Position numbers and translations under genes: made by a program. From UBA9732 sp963609725 (GTDB lineage Bacteria; Spirochaetota; Spirochaetia; Sphaerochaetales; Sphaerochaetaceae), in NCBI GenBank assembly GCA_963609725.1, contig CAVDLI010000003.1, forward strand, positions 1 through 47,251: a DNA stretch of 47,251 nt. The letters are read 5' to 3'. This document shows, in pieces, positions 24,036 to 34,100 of the stretch. Numbering within the stretch: the first letter of the stretch is position 1; each line of letters opens with the position of its first letter. Below the pieces are notes generated by a model, which ran no database searches, was not told where the DNA came from, and worked only from the letters and a program-made list of their open reading frames with translations.

Positions 24036-25097
24036 ATGGAAAGACAAGATAAAGAATTAGCATTTATGCTTCAATATGAAAACATAGCATGGTATGAAGA
24101 CGGTGAAGTCCGTATTCTAGACCGCAGAATATATCCGGCAAAAACAGAATTTGTAGTATGTAGAACGCATGAAGAAGTTACAAAATCTATTGCTGATATG
24201 GTCACTCAATCTGCCGGTCCTTTTACAGCTGCACCAATGGGAATGGCTCTTGCCGCATGGGAGTGTAAAGATATGCCAGCAAAAGAACAAATTGATTACC
24301 TAAAAAAAGCTGCATATACAATATCACATGCTCGCCCTACAACTGTTGGTAGAATGAAAATTGTAACTGAAGCGTGCATTCCTGTTGCAGAAAAAGCTTT
24401 AATTGAAGGAAAACGAGTAGATAATGCAATTAGAGATTTTACTGTTGAAGCAAACAATATACGTTATGCAAAAATTGGAAAATGTGCACAATATCTTGTT
24501 GATATGTTCCCTGATAACGGAACAATTATGACACAATGTTTTGCAGAAACAATAGTTGGAATGATGCTAAAAGAATGTCAAAAGAGGAACAAAAAAATAA
24601 GATTGTTCTGTCCAGAGACTAGGCCATATTTCCAAGGTGCAAGACTTACAGCAACAGTGTGCCATGATATGGGATTTGACGTTACAGTCATAACAGACAA
24701 CATGCCAGCTTTTGTAATGCAAAAAGAAAAAGTAGATGTTTTCACTTGCGCAGCTGATGCAATATGCCAAGATGGATATGTATTTAACAAAGTTGGAACA
24801 AGTCAAATAGCAATATGTGCCAATTATTTTGGAATACCCACATTTGTTTCCGGTGCACCAGATAAAGGCCATCCTACACATGACTCTGTAACAATTGAAA
24901 TGAGAGATCCAAATTTTTCTTTGCAAGCAATGGGTGTTCGCACAGCAGTAGAAGGTGTTAAAGGATATTATCCTGCATTTGATATGACACCTCCACACTT
25001 GATTTCTGGAATAGTAACAGACAAAGGAATATTCTCTCCTTTTGACTTAAAACGATATTTTGACAATCAAGATGATGACAACACTCTAACAGTCTAG
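24036..25097 (+). CDS. MtnA/eIF2B-family sugar-phosphate isomerase, divergent
   Basis: The family includes methylthioribose-1-phosphate isomerase and ribose-1,5-bisphosphate isomerase. The 353-residue product has an MtnA-like start (IAWYEDGEVRILDRRIYP), RPYFQGARLTA, and FNKVGTSQIAICANYFGIPTFV. The catalytic Cys and Asp positions are kept (C168 in TQCFAE, D241 in CAADAI). Around them the usual HCNTG and GADRI are changed, so the substrate may differ. No other methionine-salvage gene is nearby. It is divergent from rimP, has no strong promoter or ribosome-binding site that I can name, and is convergent with comF. Confidence 0.72.
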   Translation: MERQDKELAFMLQYENIAWYEDGEVRILDRRIYPAKTEFVVCRTHEEVTKSIADMVTQSAGPFTAAPMGMALAAWECKDMPAKEQIDYLKKAAYTISHARPTTVGRMKIVTEACIPVAEKALIEGKRVDNAIRDFTVEANNIRYAKIGKCAQYLVDMFPDNGTIMTQCFAETIVGMMLKECQKRNKKIRLFCPETRPYFQGARLTATVCHDMGFDVTVITDNMPAFVMQKEKVDVFTCAADAICQDGYVFNKVGTSQIAICANYFGIPTFVSGAPDKGHPTHDSVTIEMRDPNFSLQAMGVRTAVEGVKGYYPAFDMTPPHLISGIVTDKGIFSPFDLKRYFDNQDDDNTLTV

Positions 25098-25158
25098 TTT
25101 TTATTTGCAATTTTTTAATCACTTGAAACCTTTTCTAAAGAAGTTTTTGCTAAAACCT

Positions 25159-25926
25159 CTAAGGCTTGTAATCATATAACCATGTTGCAGCTTTTATATT
25201 ATTAAAACCACAAGAATGTAGAACGTTAACTGCTTTTTGAATTGTGCTTGACGTTGTACAAACATCATCCACAACAATTAACGGCACATTAAAATCCTTA
25301 ATTTTATTGACAGTAAGAAGATTTTCTAAGTCATCTACTATTGTAAATTGCTTTTCTTTTTTGTTTTCTAGTCTGTGCGCTCTATTGAGGAGCTTTTGTT
25401 GAGAAGAAGTTTGCATATTTTCAAGAATTTTAAGCATGGGTCTGTCAATGTGTTTGCAAACTTCAACCATATGATCCCAGCCTCTGGTTTCTAGTGTCTT
25501 TTTACTACATGGAATGGGAACAATGTATGCACTTCCAACTGGGTCTAAAACATCAATTGCTTTCTGTAAATAAAGTGCAACAACTTTAGAAATTCTTTTG
25601 TCTCCAAGAAATTTGAACCTGTGTAAAAGCGAATAAGAAAGATTTGCATTATAATCAGAGACACAATACAAAACAAAAGGTGTTTTTAAGGATTTTGTAT
25701 CTTGATTGTTTTGCTCGTGCATTCTGTGACATCTAGAGCAAATATAATCTTGCGAAATTAAAGGCATAAAACAAGAAGGACAGCGTGTCATATAAGAATC
25801 AAAGCACTCTGCATCAAGTTCATTTTGACATTTTTTACATATTAGAGTGTTACTTGGAGAAGCACAAATAAGACATTCAGTTTGAATTATTTGGTTTGCT
25901 AAAGATTCAATCTTTTTCAAAAACAC
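25159..25926 (-). CDS. comF: ComF/GntX-family phosphoribosyltransferase-like protein
   Basis: ComFC proteins join zinc ribbons to a phosphoribosyltransferase fold and are linked to DNA uptake or repair. Two Cys4 sites are visible (C18, C21, C30, C33 and C49, C52, C63, C66). The PRPP loop is LIVVDDVCTTSSTIQKA near residue 220, and AYIVPIPCSKKTLETRGWDH is the family's central motif. The 255-residue length is normal. The start is GTG at 25926, with AGGAG about 8 nt upstream. It follows mutS by 20 nt. Treponemes are not known for natural competence, so the role may lie in repair. Confidence 0.87.
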   Translation of the reverse strand: MFLKKIESLANQIIQTECLICASPSNTLICKKCQNELDAECFDSYMTRCPSCFMPLISQDYICSRCHRMHEQNNQDTKSLKTPFVLYCVSDYNANLSYSLLHRFKFLGDKRISKVVALYLQKAIDVLDPVGSAYIVPIPCSKKTLETRGWDHMVEVCKHIDRPMLKILENMQTSSQQKLLNRAHRLENKKEKQFTIVDDLENLLTVNKIKDFNVPLIVVDDVCTTSSTIQKAVNVLHSCGFNNIKAATWLYDYKP

Positions 25927-25946
25927 TCACATCTCCTTTATAAAAT

Positions 25947-28556
25947 TCAAGTAGAATTATCACTAGAGCTCTCTATGTCACTAGCTTTTTCTTTCAGTTG
26001 TGACAAAATAATTAATGCTTGCATTGGTGTACAACGGTCTAAATCAAGTTCCTCAAGTTCTTGGATAATTTCATGCGTTCTTGAATTTGAAATTGAGTTA
26101 TCTAACGAAGAAAGCAAAACATCATTAGAGGAACTTTCAGTTGTAAACAAACTTGCTTGCTGTCCCATAGAATAATCTGCAAAATGCCTGTTTTGGAAGT
26201 TTTTAGCGTCTTTTACAACATTAGAAGGAACACCTGCCATTTTTGCTACATAAATTCCATAACTAGAATTTGCAACACCTTCTTTTACTTTTCTTAAAAA
26301 TACAACATCTCCATTTTCTTCTTTAACATCTAGCGTTAAAAGCCTAATACCAGTTGTATCCATCATTGTAAGTTCATGATAATGAGTTGCAAAAAGTGTC
26401 TTTGGATTTTTTTTCATTAAATCTTTCATGACAGCATATGCAATTGACATTCCATCTTGAGTGCTAGTGCCCCGCCCAATTTCATCTACAATTACAAAAG
26501 ATTTAGGAGTACAGCACCTTAAAATAAAAGCTGTTTCTTGCATTTCAAGAAGAAATGTTGATTCGCCTCTAGCCAAGTTATCCATAGCACCTACTCTGCA
26601 AAAGATTTTATCAACAAGACCAATTTTTGCATAAGAGGCTGGAACGTAACTGCCAATATGTGCAAGAAGTATTATCAATGCATTTTGTCTAAGAAAAGTT
26701 GATTTTCCTGCCATGTTAGGACCAGTGATTAAAGCAAATCTGCATGACATATCCAAATCATTAGCAACAAATTTGCCAGGTCCCAGTTGCTTTTCCACAA
26801 CAGGATGTCGCCCCTCTTTTATTTCAAGAACATCATCCAAAGTCATTTGAGGTAGTACAAAAGACGAGTCTATTGCAAGAGTTGCAAGACTTTGAAACAC
26901 ATCAATTGTACTCATAAAATGTCCAATAGCATTAAGTTGAGCATTTAAGCTTAAGACCTGAGCAAGCAAATCATTAAACAGTTCCTTTTCTCTTTCTTCT
27001 GCTGCAACACTAGCACTTAAAATCTCTTTCTCGTATTTTATAAGTTCATCAGTTGTAAAACGTTCACCGTTTACAAGAGTTTGCTTTCTATAAAAATAAG
27101 AAGGAACCTTGTTTATTTGGCCTTTAGGAACTTCCAAAAAATATCCAATTATCCGATTGTATCCAAGTTTAATTATTGTGAGTTCTGTTTCAGATTTGAC
27201 TTTTTCTAAATAATTCTTAAGAACAACATCTCCATGATCTTTTAATGCACGTTTTTCATCTAAAACTGCATCATATCCGGGTAAAATAACTTGTCCTTCT
27301 GTAAACTGGCCAAGGCATTGTTCATTTATAGCTTCATGAATGACTTTCATTAAGGTGGCACAATTAGACAAAGTTTCATTTGTAAGATTTTTCTCAAATA
27401 AATTTGAATATTTTTCATAATTTTGTGAAACAAGGTCAAAAAATGCTCCAATGGATTGTTTGATAGCAACAAGGTCATGTGGAACAGCTCTTTTTAGAAG
27501 AACTCTAGTTGTGAGTCTGTTTAAGTCCATTGAAGAAGATACAGAAGACCTAACTCTTGCAAGTTCATCAGGGTTTTCAAATAAAAAAGTCACCCATTTT
27601 TGGCGTTCTTCAATCTCTTCTAAATTTCTTAAAGGAAAAGAAATCCAGTTTTTTAACAGTCTACTGCCACCGCTTGTTTTTGTTCTATTAATTGTATCAA
27701 ACAAAGAATAACGAGATGAGCCATCAAAAAGGTTTGCAAAAAGCTCAAGATTGCGTCTTGAGGATTCATCCATAAAGACATAAGACGACTGACAATCAAC
27801 TTTATAATTTGTTAGGTGACTTACAGAGCTCTTAGAAGTTTCTTTAATATAACGAAGCAATGCACCTGCAGGTCCAAGTAATTTATCGTTTGAAGATAAT
27901 CCATAAGATGCAAGAGAGCTTACGCCTGCCTGTTCACACAAAAGCTTAAAACAGTTTTTTATTGCAAAATACCATGCCGGCAGCTTTGTAACCATTGCAT
28001 GAAAATCATCTATTGCAGACTTGAACGCTAAATCAAGAAAATACTCATCTTCACATACAAGAATTTCTCGTGGCGATATTTGCTCTAAGATAGACCTGAT
28101 ATTTTGAATTCTATTATCTTTTTCAATACTTCTTAAATGAAAATCTCCAGTTGAAACATCACAAAAAGCACACGAATATTGAAAAATACATGCAATATAA
28201 TTGAAACTTCTATCGTCCAACAAATCTTCATCAACTACAGTTGCAGGCGTAACAATTCTAACAACTTCTCTTTTTGCAAGAGTTTTTGAATTAGTAGAAA
28301 GCTCGGTTTGTTCACAAATTGCAATCTTTTTTCCTGCATCCAACAGCCTTCTAATATAATTTTTTGCTGCATGGTAAGGAATTCCACACATTGGAGACGT
28401 AGCCCTATGGGTGAGCGTTAGATTTAACAATGCCGATATCTCTATAGCATCATCATCAAACATCTCATAAAAATCGCCCAAACGAAAGAACAGCACCATG
28501 TCTGGATACTGCTCTTTCATTTGCCTGTATTGTTGCATCAAAGGACCGTCTGCCAT
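25947..28556 (-). CDS. mutS: DNA mismatch repair protein MutS
   Basis: MutS recognises mismatches and small loops and starts methyl-independent repair in most bacteria. The mismatch-binding Phe-x-Glu is in FFRLGDFYEMFDDDA (residues about 23-37). The ATPase domain has GPNMAGKST near residue 614, the signature around DNLARGESTFLLEM, Walker B IVDEIGRGTST and the ATHYHEL motif. The 869-residue length is normal, with a short C-terminal dimerisation segment. AAGGAAT precedes the ATG. It lies between bamA and comF; the link is probably operonic only. Confidence 0.97.
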   Translation of the reverse strand: MADGPLMQQYRQMKEQYPDMVLFFRLGDFYEMFDDDAIEISALLNLTLTHRATSPMCGIPYHAAKNYIRRLLDAGKKIAICEQTELSTNSKTLAKREVVRIVTPATVVDEDLLDDRSFNYIACIFQYSCAFCDVSTGDFHLRSIEKDNRIQNIRSILEQISPREILVCEDEYFLDLAFKSAIDDFHAMVTKLPAWYFAIKNCFKLLCEQAGVSSLASYGLSSNDKLLGPAGALLRYIKETSKSSVSHLTNYKVDCQSSYVFMDESSRRNLELFANLFDGSSRYSLFDTINRTKTSGGSRLLKNWISFPLRNLEEIEERQKWVTFLFENPDELARVRSSVSSSMDLNRLTTRVLLKRAVPHDLVAIKQSIGAFFDLVSQNYEKYSNLFEKNLTNETLSNCATLMKVIHEAINEQCLGQFTEGQVILPGYDAVLDEKRALKDHGDVVLKNYLEKVKSETELTIIKLGYNRIIGYFLEVPKGQINKVPSYFYRKQTLVNGERFTTDELIKYEKEILSASVAAEEREKELFNDLLAQVLSLNAQLNAIGHFMSTIDVFQSLATLAIDSSFVLPQMTLDDVLEIKEGRHPVVEKQLGPGKFVANDLDMSCRFALITGPNMAGKSTFLRQNALIILLAHIGSYVPASYAKIGLVDKIFCRVGAMDNLARGESTFLLEMQETAFILRCCTPKSFVIVDEIGRGTSTQDGMSIAYAVMKDLMKKNPKTLFATHYHELTMMDTTGIRLLTLDVKEENGDVVFLRKVKEGVANSSYGIYVAKMAGVPSNVVKDAKNFQNRHFADYSMGQQASLFTTESSSNDVLLSSLDNSISNSRTHEIIQELEELDLDRCTPMQALIILSQLKEKASDIESSSDNST

Positions 28557-28589
28557 TTATAATTCCTTTAGAGTTTTAATCTTGGAAAC

Positions 28590-31115
28590 TTAAATGAGGC
28601 TTGTAGAAATTGCAAGAACGAGTTTCATACCACCAAAATAACTGCCGTCTAACCATGCAAATGAACGTGTTCCATCAGAGCCAACTGTGTATGAAGCATC
28701 CTTGACAAGATACAAGCCAAGAGGGAAACCTGAAATCTTAAGTTTAATTCCAGCACCTGCTGCAAAATACCAATTAAGACCAGAAGAGAAATCTTCTAAA
28801 TCACCAACAATGCCTGTAGCACTTGCAAACATTTCAGCCTGAATTACGTTATCAACAAGTTGGTAACTTATCTCTAGCATATTATCCCAAAGAAATGATT
28901 GGTCTGTTATAGTGTCATGTCCTCTAGCAATTGTCATGCCATCTATGTAAAGCATTTCGTATTTTGTTGCTCCCAATTTTGGGTCATAGAATTTGAAACC
29001 GCCTTTTTCATAATTATAAAACTGAGGTAGCATAACACTTGCAGATGTAGAAACACACAGCATTATGTTTTTAGTCTTTTCTTCTTTAGTCTCAAACGAG
29101 AAAAGATTTAGATAACCTGCTGCACTTCCAGTAAGTTTAATATAATTAGAAAGTCCGCCAAGTAAGCCTCCTGCATACGTTATACTTGTACCAAGAACAT
29201 AACCTTTTGTTGTGTTTGTGACATAATCTCTGCCATCCCATTGAGCAGCAAGAGTAAGCTTATTGGAGAATTGCCAAGTCTGACCATATTTATAAACAAG
29301 TTTTTCAAAAGGATCATAAATATCTTTATCATAAACAGCTTTATTCAAGCTAACTGAAAGACCACCTGAGAATGAGAGTCGTCCAACATCATAAATGAAT
29401 GTATAACCTGTATTGTATCCAAATGAGAATGTAAAGAGGTTGTAATCCATAAGATATTTAGAACTAGGATAACTACTAGAAGAATTGTTCCATTCGTCAG
29501 AAGAACTAAAACCTAATGGATAAGTCTCACTTGAATTTCTTCCATCGTAGTATGGAACGCCGGCGGCTCGTTGTAATTCTCCTTCAACTTTCTTATGTGT
29601 AAATCCCAAAGAAATAGAATTTGACCATCTCTTATCTCCAAACCAACTGTCACCAAATGAAAAAGAAAGTGACTGAGTATCAGGTGAAATGGTTGTAGAA
29701 ATATCAAGTTGCTGACCTCGTCCACCAAGGTTACGGTCTGACCAAGTAAGGAATCCAGATACAGGGAACCCATCCACAGTACCGCCAAAAGTTGCACCAA
29801 ATTGAATATCTTTTTGACTTCCTTCTTCCAATTTGAAATCTACAATAACATCATTTTCCTCTTTTCCATAAAGAAGATCATAACTTAAGTCTGAAAGAAG
29901 ACCTGTGTTGTAAAGATTTTGGGCACTTGTAACAAGTTTTGCTTTAGAAAACACATCACCAGCACTAAAAGCAAGCTCACGGCGCATTACATATTCTTTT
30001 GTTTTTGTAAGACCTGATATTAAAATGTCTTCAATGTGGGCTTGTGGGCCTTCTGTTATAGTCAAGAAATATTTTACTGTCATGTTTGTATCATCACGTT
30101 CTTCTGATATATCCATTCCATTTGAAATATATCCATCGTTATAATACAAATCAGCAACAGCTGAATATTCATTTTGGACCAGTTGTAAGTTCAAGACAGA
30201 GCCTACTTTCATGGAAAGAACAGCATTTATTTCTTCATTTGTGAAAATTGTATTGCCAGAAACTTCCATTCCGCCGTAGAACCACTGAGAGCCCTCAACA
30301 ATTGGGAAAGTAACAGATACTTCTTTGAATTTTTCATTTGAGCTTTCAAGTTCTTCAATAACAGGATCCCCCACTATGACATCTATGTAACCATTTGTTC
30401 TGTAATACAAAGCAATAGCGTCAACATCGGTCTTAAGTTTGCTTTCATTTAAGTACCCATTATTAAATAAGCTCTTAACTTTTGAAGTGACTTGTTTTTT
30501 TAGCACAGATGAATCTACGTTATCATTTCCAGAGAAGTTTATAGAAACAATCCTTGTTTGAATTCCTTCTGTAATAGAGAAAACAACAGCAAAAGTATTA
30601 GTATCTTCATCTTCAGTAATTGAATACTCAACGGGAACTGTTTCAAAACCTTTTGTTGCATACAAATCAATAATTTGCTGTTTTGCAACTTCAAAGACCG
30701 ATTTCTTTGTGAAATCAACAAATGTTCCAGCACTTAATGAAGTTACAGCGCTTCTTATATCACTTGTTTTAACTTTTTCATTGCCCTCAAATGAAATTGA
30801 AGTTAAAAGAGGAATTTCGTAAAACTCAAAATAAAGTCTAAGGCCTCCATTGTCATTCTGTTGAGCATCGGCCATAAAGAAATCAACACCATCTAAATTG
30901 TATAAAGCTTCTTTAATATCTGCAAAAACTTCATCAGAAAACACTGCATGTCTATACTTATAAAGAGCTGCATCAACATCAGACTCATTAACATTTTTGA
31001 GACCAGAATAAGCGAACTCTTCTATCTCTTTCCCATACCACCAGTTTTCGTCTGCTGCAAAAACCATAAAGGAAGAAATCAAAACAATTAAAACTACAGA
31101 AACTATCTTTTTCAT
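28590..31115 (-). CDS. bamA: Outer-membrane assembly factor BamA
   Basis: BamA inserts beta-barrel proteins into the outer membrane. It has a signal peptide (about 20 residues, cut near VFA-ADENWW), about five POTRA repeats (residues 35-440, with ISFEGNEKVKTSDI and MEVSGNTIFTNEEI as repeat starts), then a 16-strand-type barrel rich in aromatic and Ser/Gly residues. The loop-6 motif reads ARGHD rather than VRGF. The last residues are LAISTSLI instead of an aromatic end. AGGAG precedes the ATG. It is 22 nt after tamB, consistent with the TamB-BamA partnership reported in Borrelia. Confidence 0.93.
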   Translation of the reverse strand: MKKIVSVVLIVLISSFMVFAADENWWYGKEIEEFAYSGLKNVNESDVDAALYKYRHAVFSDEVFADIKEALYNLDGVDFFMADAQQNDNGGLRLYFEFYEIPLLTSISFEGNEKVKTSDIRSAVTSLSAGTFVDFTKKSVFEVAKQQIIDLYATKGFETVPVEYSITEDEDTNTFAVVFSITEGIQTRIVSINFSGNDNVDSSVLKKQVTSKVKSLFNNGYLNESKLKTDVDAIALYYRTNGYIDVIVGDPVIEELESSNEKFKEVSVTFPIVEGSQWFYGGMEVSGNTIFTNEEINAVLSMKVGSVLNLQLVQNEYSAVADLYYNDGYISNGMDISEERDDTNMTVKYFLTITEGPQAHIEDILISGLTKTKEYVMRRELAFSAGDVFSKAKLVTSAQNLYNTGLLSDLSYDLLYGKEENDVIVDFKLEEGSQKDIQFGATFGGTVDGFPVSGFLTWSDRNLGGRGQQLDISTTISPDTQSLSFSFGDSWFGDKRWSNSISLGFTHKKVEGELQRAAGVPYYDGRNSSETYPLGFSSSDEWNNSSSSYPSSKYLMDYNLFTFSFGYNTGYTFIYDVGRLSFSGGLSVSLNKAVYDKDIYDPFEKLVYKYGQTWQFSNKLTLAAQWDGRDYVTNTTKGYVLGTSITYAGGLLGGLSNYIKLTGSAAGYLNLFSFETKEEKTKNIMLCVSTSASVMLPQFYNYEKGGFKFYDPKLGATKYEMLYIDGMTIARGHDTITDQSFLWDNMLEISYQLVDNVIQAEMFASATGIVGDLEDFSSGLNWYFAAGAGIKLKISGFPLGLYLVKDASYTVGSDGTRSFAWLDGSYFGGMKLVLAISTSLI

Positions 31116-31137
31116 TTATATGTCTCCTGCGGATAAA

Positions 31138-34100
31138 TCAAAACTGTATCCTCTTGGTTACACCAAAGCCAATATTATCCAATATATTCAATGGGGACAA
31201 CTCTTGTGGCTTTGTAAAAATCGTAAAAGTCCCAATTGGATTGTCCCAATCTATACTAAATTCTGTATCAAGTAAAAGATCACTTGAAAGGAAGTATCCT
31301 GAACTTGTTTCTGTTTTGCCTGTTCTGTCAGCTTTTAACATAAGTGACAATTGAGCAAATACACCTGAACTAATATAACTTCCTGCAAACAACGATGTTC
31401 CATCTAAGTACCTAGAAAGCAGTGATATGTTTTTTGAACTTGAGAGTTCTCCAGGAAGTGCATCAATAATTATATTTTGTAAAATAGAAGATCTGAGTGA
31501 GAATATATCAAGTCCCAAAGAGTTTCTAATTAAGCTTGAAACAGAATAATTACTGTTAGACTCAATCAAGCCCAATCTTGTAAATGCATCTGTTGTGGCT
31601 GCAACCAATGAAGCAACAGATGCAACAGATACGCTTTGGTCAAACGTACTTGATGGAAGAATTGTCTGACCTAGAAGTGCAAGGATATCGGTCTCTGACA
31701 TGATTGGAGTGCTGGTAAATCGTGGAGATATGTTGTCAAGTGTTGCGTTTTGCAAGATTAAATATATCTCAATTTTGTTTCCAGAAGAGTCGTAATCCTT
31801 AAGTTTTGCCGTCAAATTCAATTGAAATGAAATACTATTTGGATTTGAGCTGTATTTTTTAGGTGAAAGGTCAAGACTTCCTTCTGTGATATAGAAATCG
31901 TTTTGGAAGTAATATACTTGCCCTGTCTTAAATGAGAATGTACCGCTTGTATCAATTTTTTTTGTTTGCGAATCGTGCTTTATCTTTACAGTTTCACCTT
32001 CGTTTAGTGTGAAGTTAATAAACGAGCTATCTTTTTCTGGATAACAGAATTCAACATCATTGGCTGTTGTTATTGTCAAATCCAAGTCTATAGCTTCCAC
32101 AATAAGATAAATCCAGTCAGGCTTATCCTCAATTTTGAAATCTATTAGTGTATTTGAAGCAAGTGCATCACATATTAGATATGCTCTACCTCCACTAATT
32201 CCATAAACAACATGGCCTGTTGCATCTCCTCTTACTTCAATTTCACTTGAATCACTTATAATCATTGGATACCAAATGTCTGCTGGAGATTCGACATCAA
32301 CGGCTACTTCCATGTTAGTCATAATGTAGTTGTTGATATCCATTGTGTATGAAACAAAACCCGATAAAAATCTTCCATCTATATTGCTGTATCCAGTAAA
32401 TGGCATTTTTGGAATTGTAAACTCGTGACCTTGCACATTTATGGCAATACTATTAACTATAAGAGGTTGTTCAGGAACATACACTAGTGTCATTTCATAA
32501 AGCTGGCAATAAAGCATTCCGTAAAAACTAGGATCCTCTATTGGGCCTTTTATAAGAACATCTCCAGTGATATCTCCTTTGTTAAAACCAAAGAGAATAA
32601 AATCTGTAAATTGCATTATCAAAGGCAATGGGAAAAAGATATTCTCAACCATTAAGTCAACATTCTTACCAACGTAACCTTTTGCATCAAAACCAAACAA
32701 AAATTCTTTGTCAATGTGAAGATCTAAATATCCGTCATTTATATTGAAAGAGCCTCTTACAAGAGAACCGTCAACAGAAATCATCCCTTTAGAGTACTTG
32801 ATTTCCATACTCGTATCTGGAATAGAATAACCGTCTTCTAAATGAAAATTGCTAAGACCAAGTTTGAAACTTACATCTGACTCCAAGCCAGCAATAAGCG
32901 AAAACAAGCCCGATGCCAATGTCTCAAGTTTTCCTGTAAGTGTAATGGTTCCGCTTTGAACAGGATCTTCATCAACTATTCTATCTACAACATTCTTAAA
33001 TGAAAAAGAGATTTCTGTTGCCATTTTATTGAAATCCAGTGTAAGACCAATATTGCTTAAGGTTAGATTTCCAATTTGGCCGTATGCATCATAAAAACCA
33101 AGAGTTCCATCTTTATATTGAGAATTAAAAGTAAACCCATTAGCATTGTTACTACCCCAAAATACAGAGCCAAAAGCGTGAAATCCATTTCCTTTAGAGC
33201 CTAGAAGATTTACAGTAATATTGAAAAACGAATATAAATTAGCTTCTAAGTAATAACTACCCTGCGTTATAGTTCCTTTTATATATGTTCTTGGGTTTGA
33301 GGAATTACTTTCTTGTGTTTCTTGTAAGTCAATTACAGCCTTTATTTTTTCAGTATCAAAAGAAATCAAATCATTTATATTAGAAAAAGAAATTTTTGCA
33401 CTTCCGTCAAAAGAAGTCTTATTCCCTCCTTGAGTGAAAAAAACTTCTTTTATTTCTATTTCTTTGTCAGTAAAGTGAGTACTAAATCCAAACTCAAGTA
33501 AATCAGAAACTCTAATAATTAAATCATCCAAATATGAGTTAACTGCACCAGTTAGCAAATCATATGAAACATTCAAATTAACATCTAAGCCTACAGTTAA
33601 AGTGTCAGTAGCATTAACAGCTAAGTTCTTTGCTTCTCCAATTATAGACAAAGCGCTTTGTGATGAAAGGTATACTTCTAAATCAAGATTATCGCTTTTA
33701 ACAAGCACTTTGAAAGGAGATTTTATTACTGTTACTTCAAATGGTAAAATTTGACCATAAATATATGGAGATTTTGCAACAGCTGATGCTGTTATCATTT
33801 GTGCTGTTTGCCAATTAAGAGTACCTTCTATAGAAGAATCTTTTACTAACGGAGATGTCAGACTAAAGTTATATAACAAAGTCCCATTTATAGATGTAAA
33901 ATCAAGTTTTGCTAGTTCCATTCCATCATTTGCACGTTGTAATAAAAGCATTCCGTCAGGAATAAAATTCTTGTAATCAAGATTTCCGGCAAAAGAAAGT
34001 CTTAGCCCTCCAGTACTTATAGCAAATGTATTTACATCAAATAATGTTCCATTTAATTTAGCTTCATACGTAACAGCTCCACTGTATGCTTTCTTTTCTA

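Noticed and set aside
24567..24998. Minus-strand open frame of 143 codons inside the isomerase gene
   Set aside because: It lies fully antisense to conserved coding sequence, is Cys/His/Tyr-rich as shadow frames in this genome are, and has no ribosome-binding site.
25145..25159. TTTTGCTAAAACCTC at the comF end resembles the terminal repeat of the 18811-18977 palindrome
   Set aside because: It is a single 14-of-15 match in AT-rich sequence without a partner arm. It is not enough to call a second copy.
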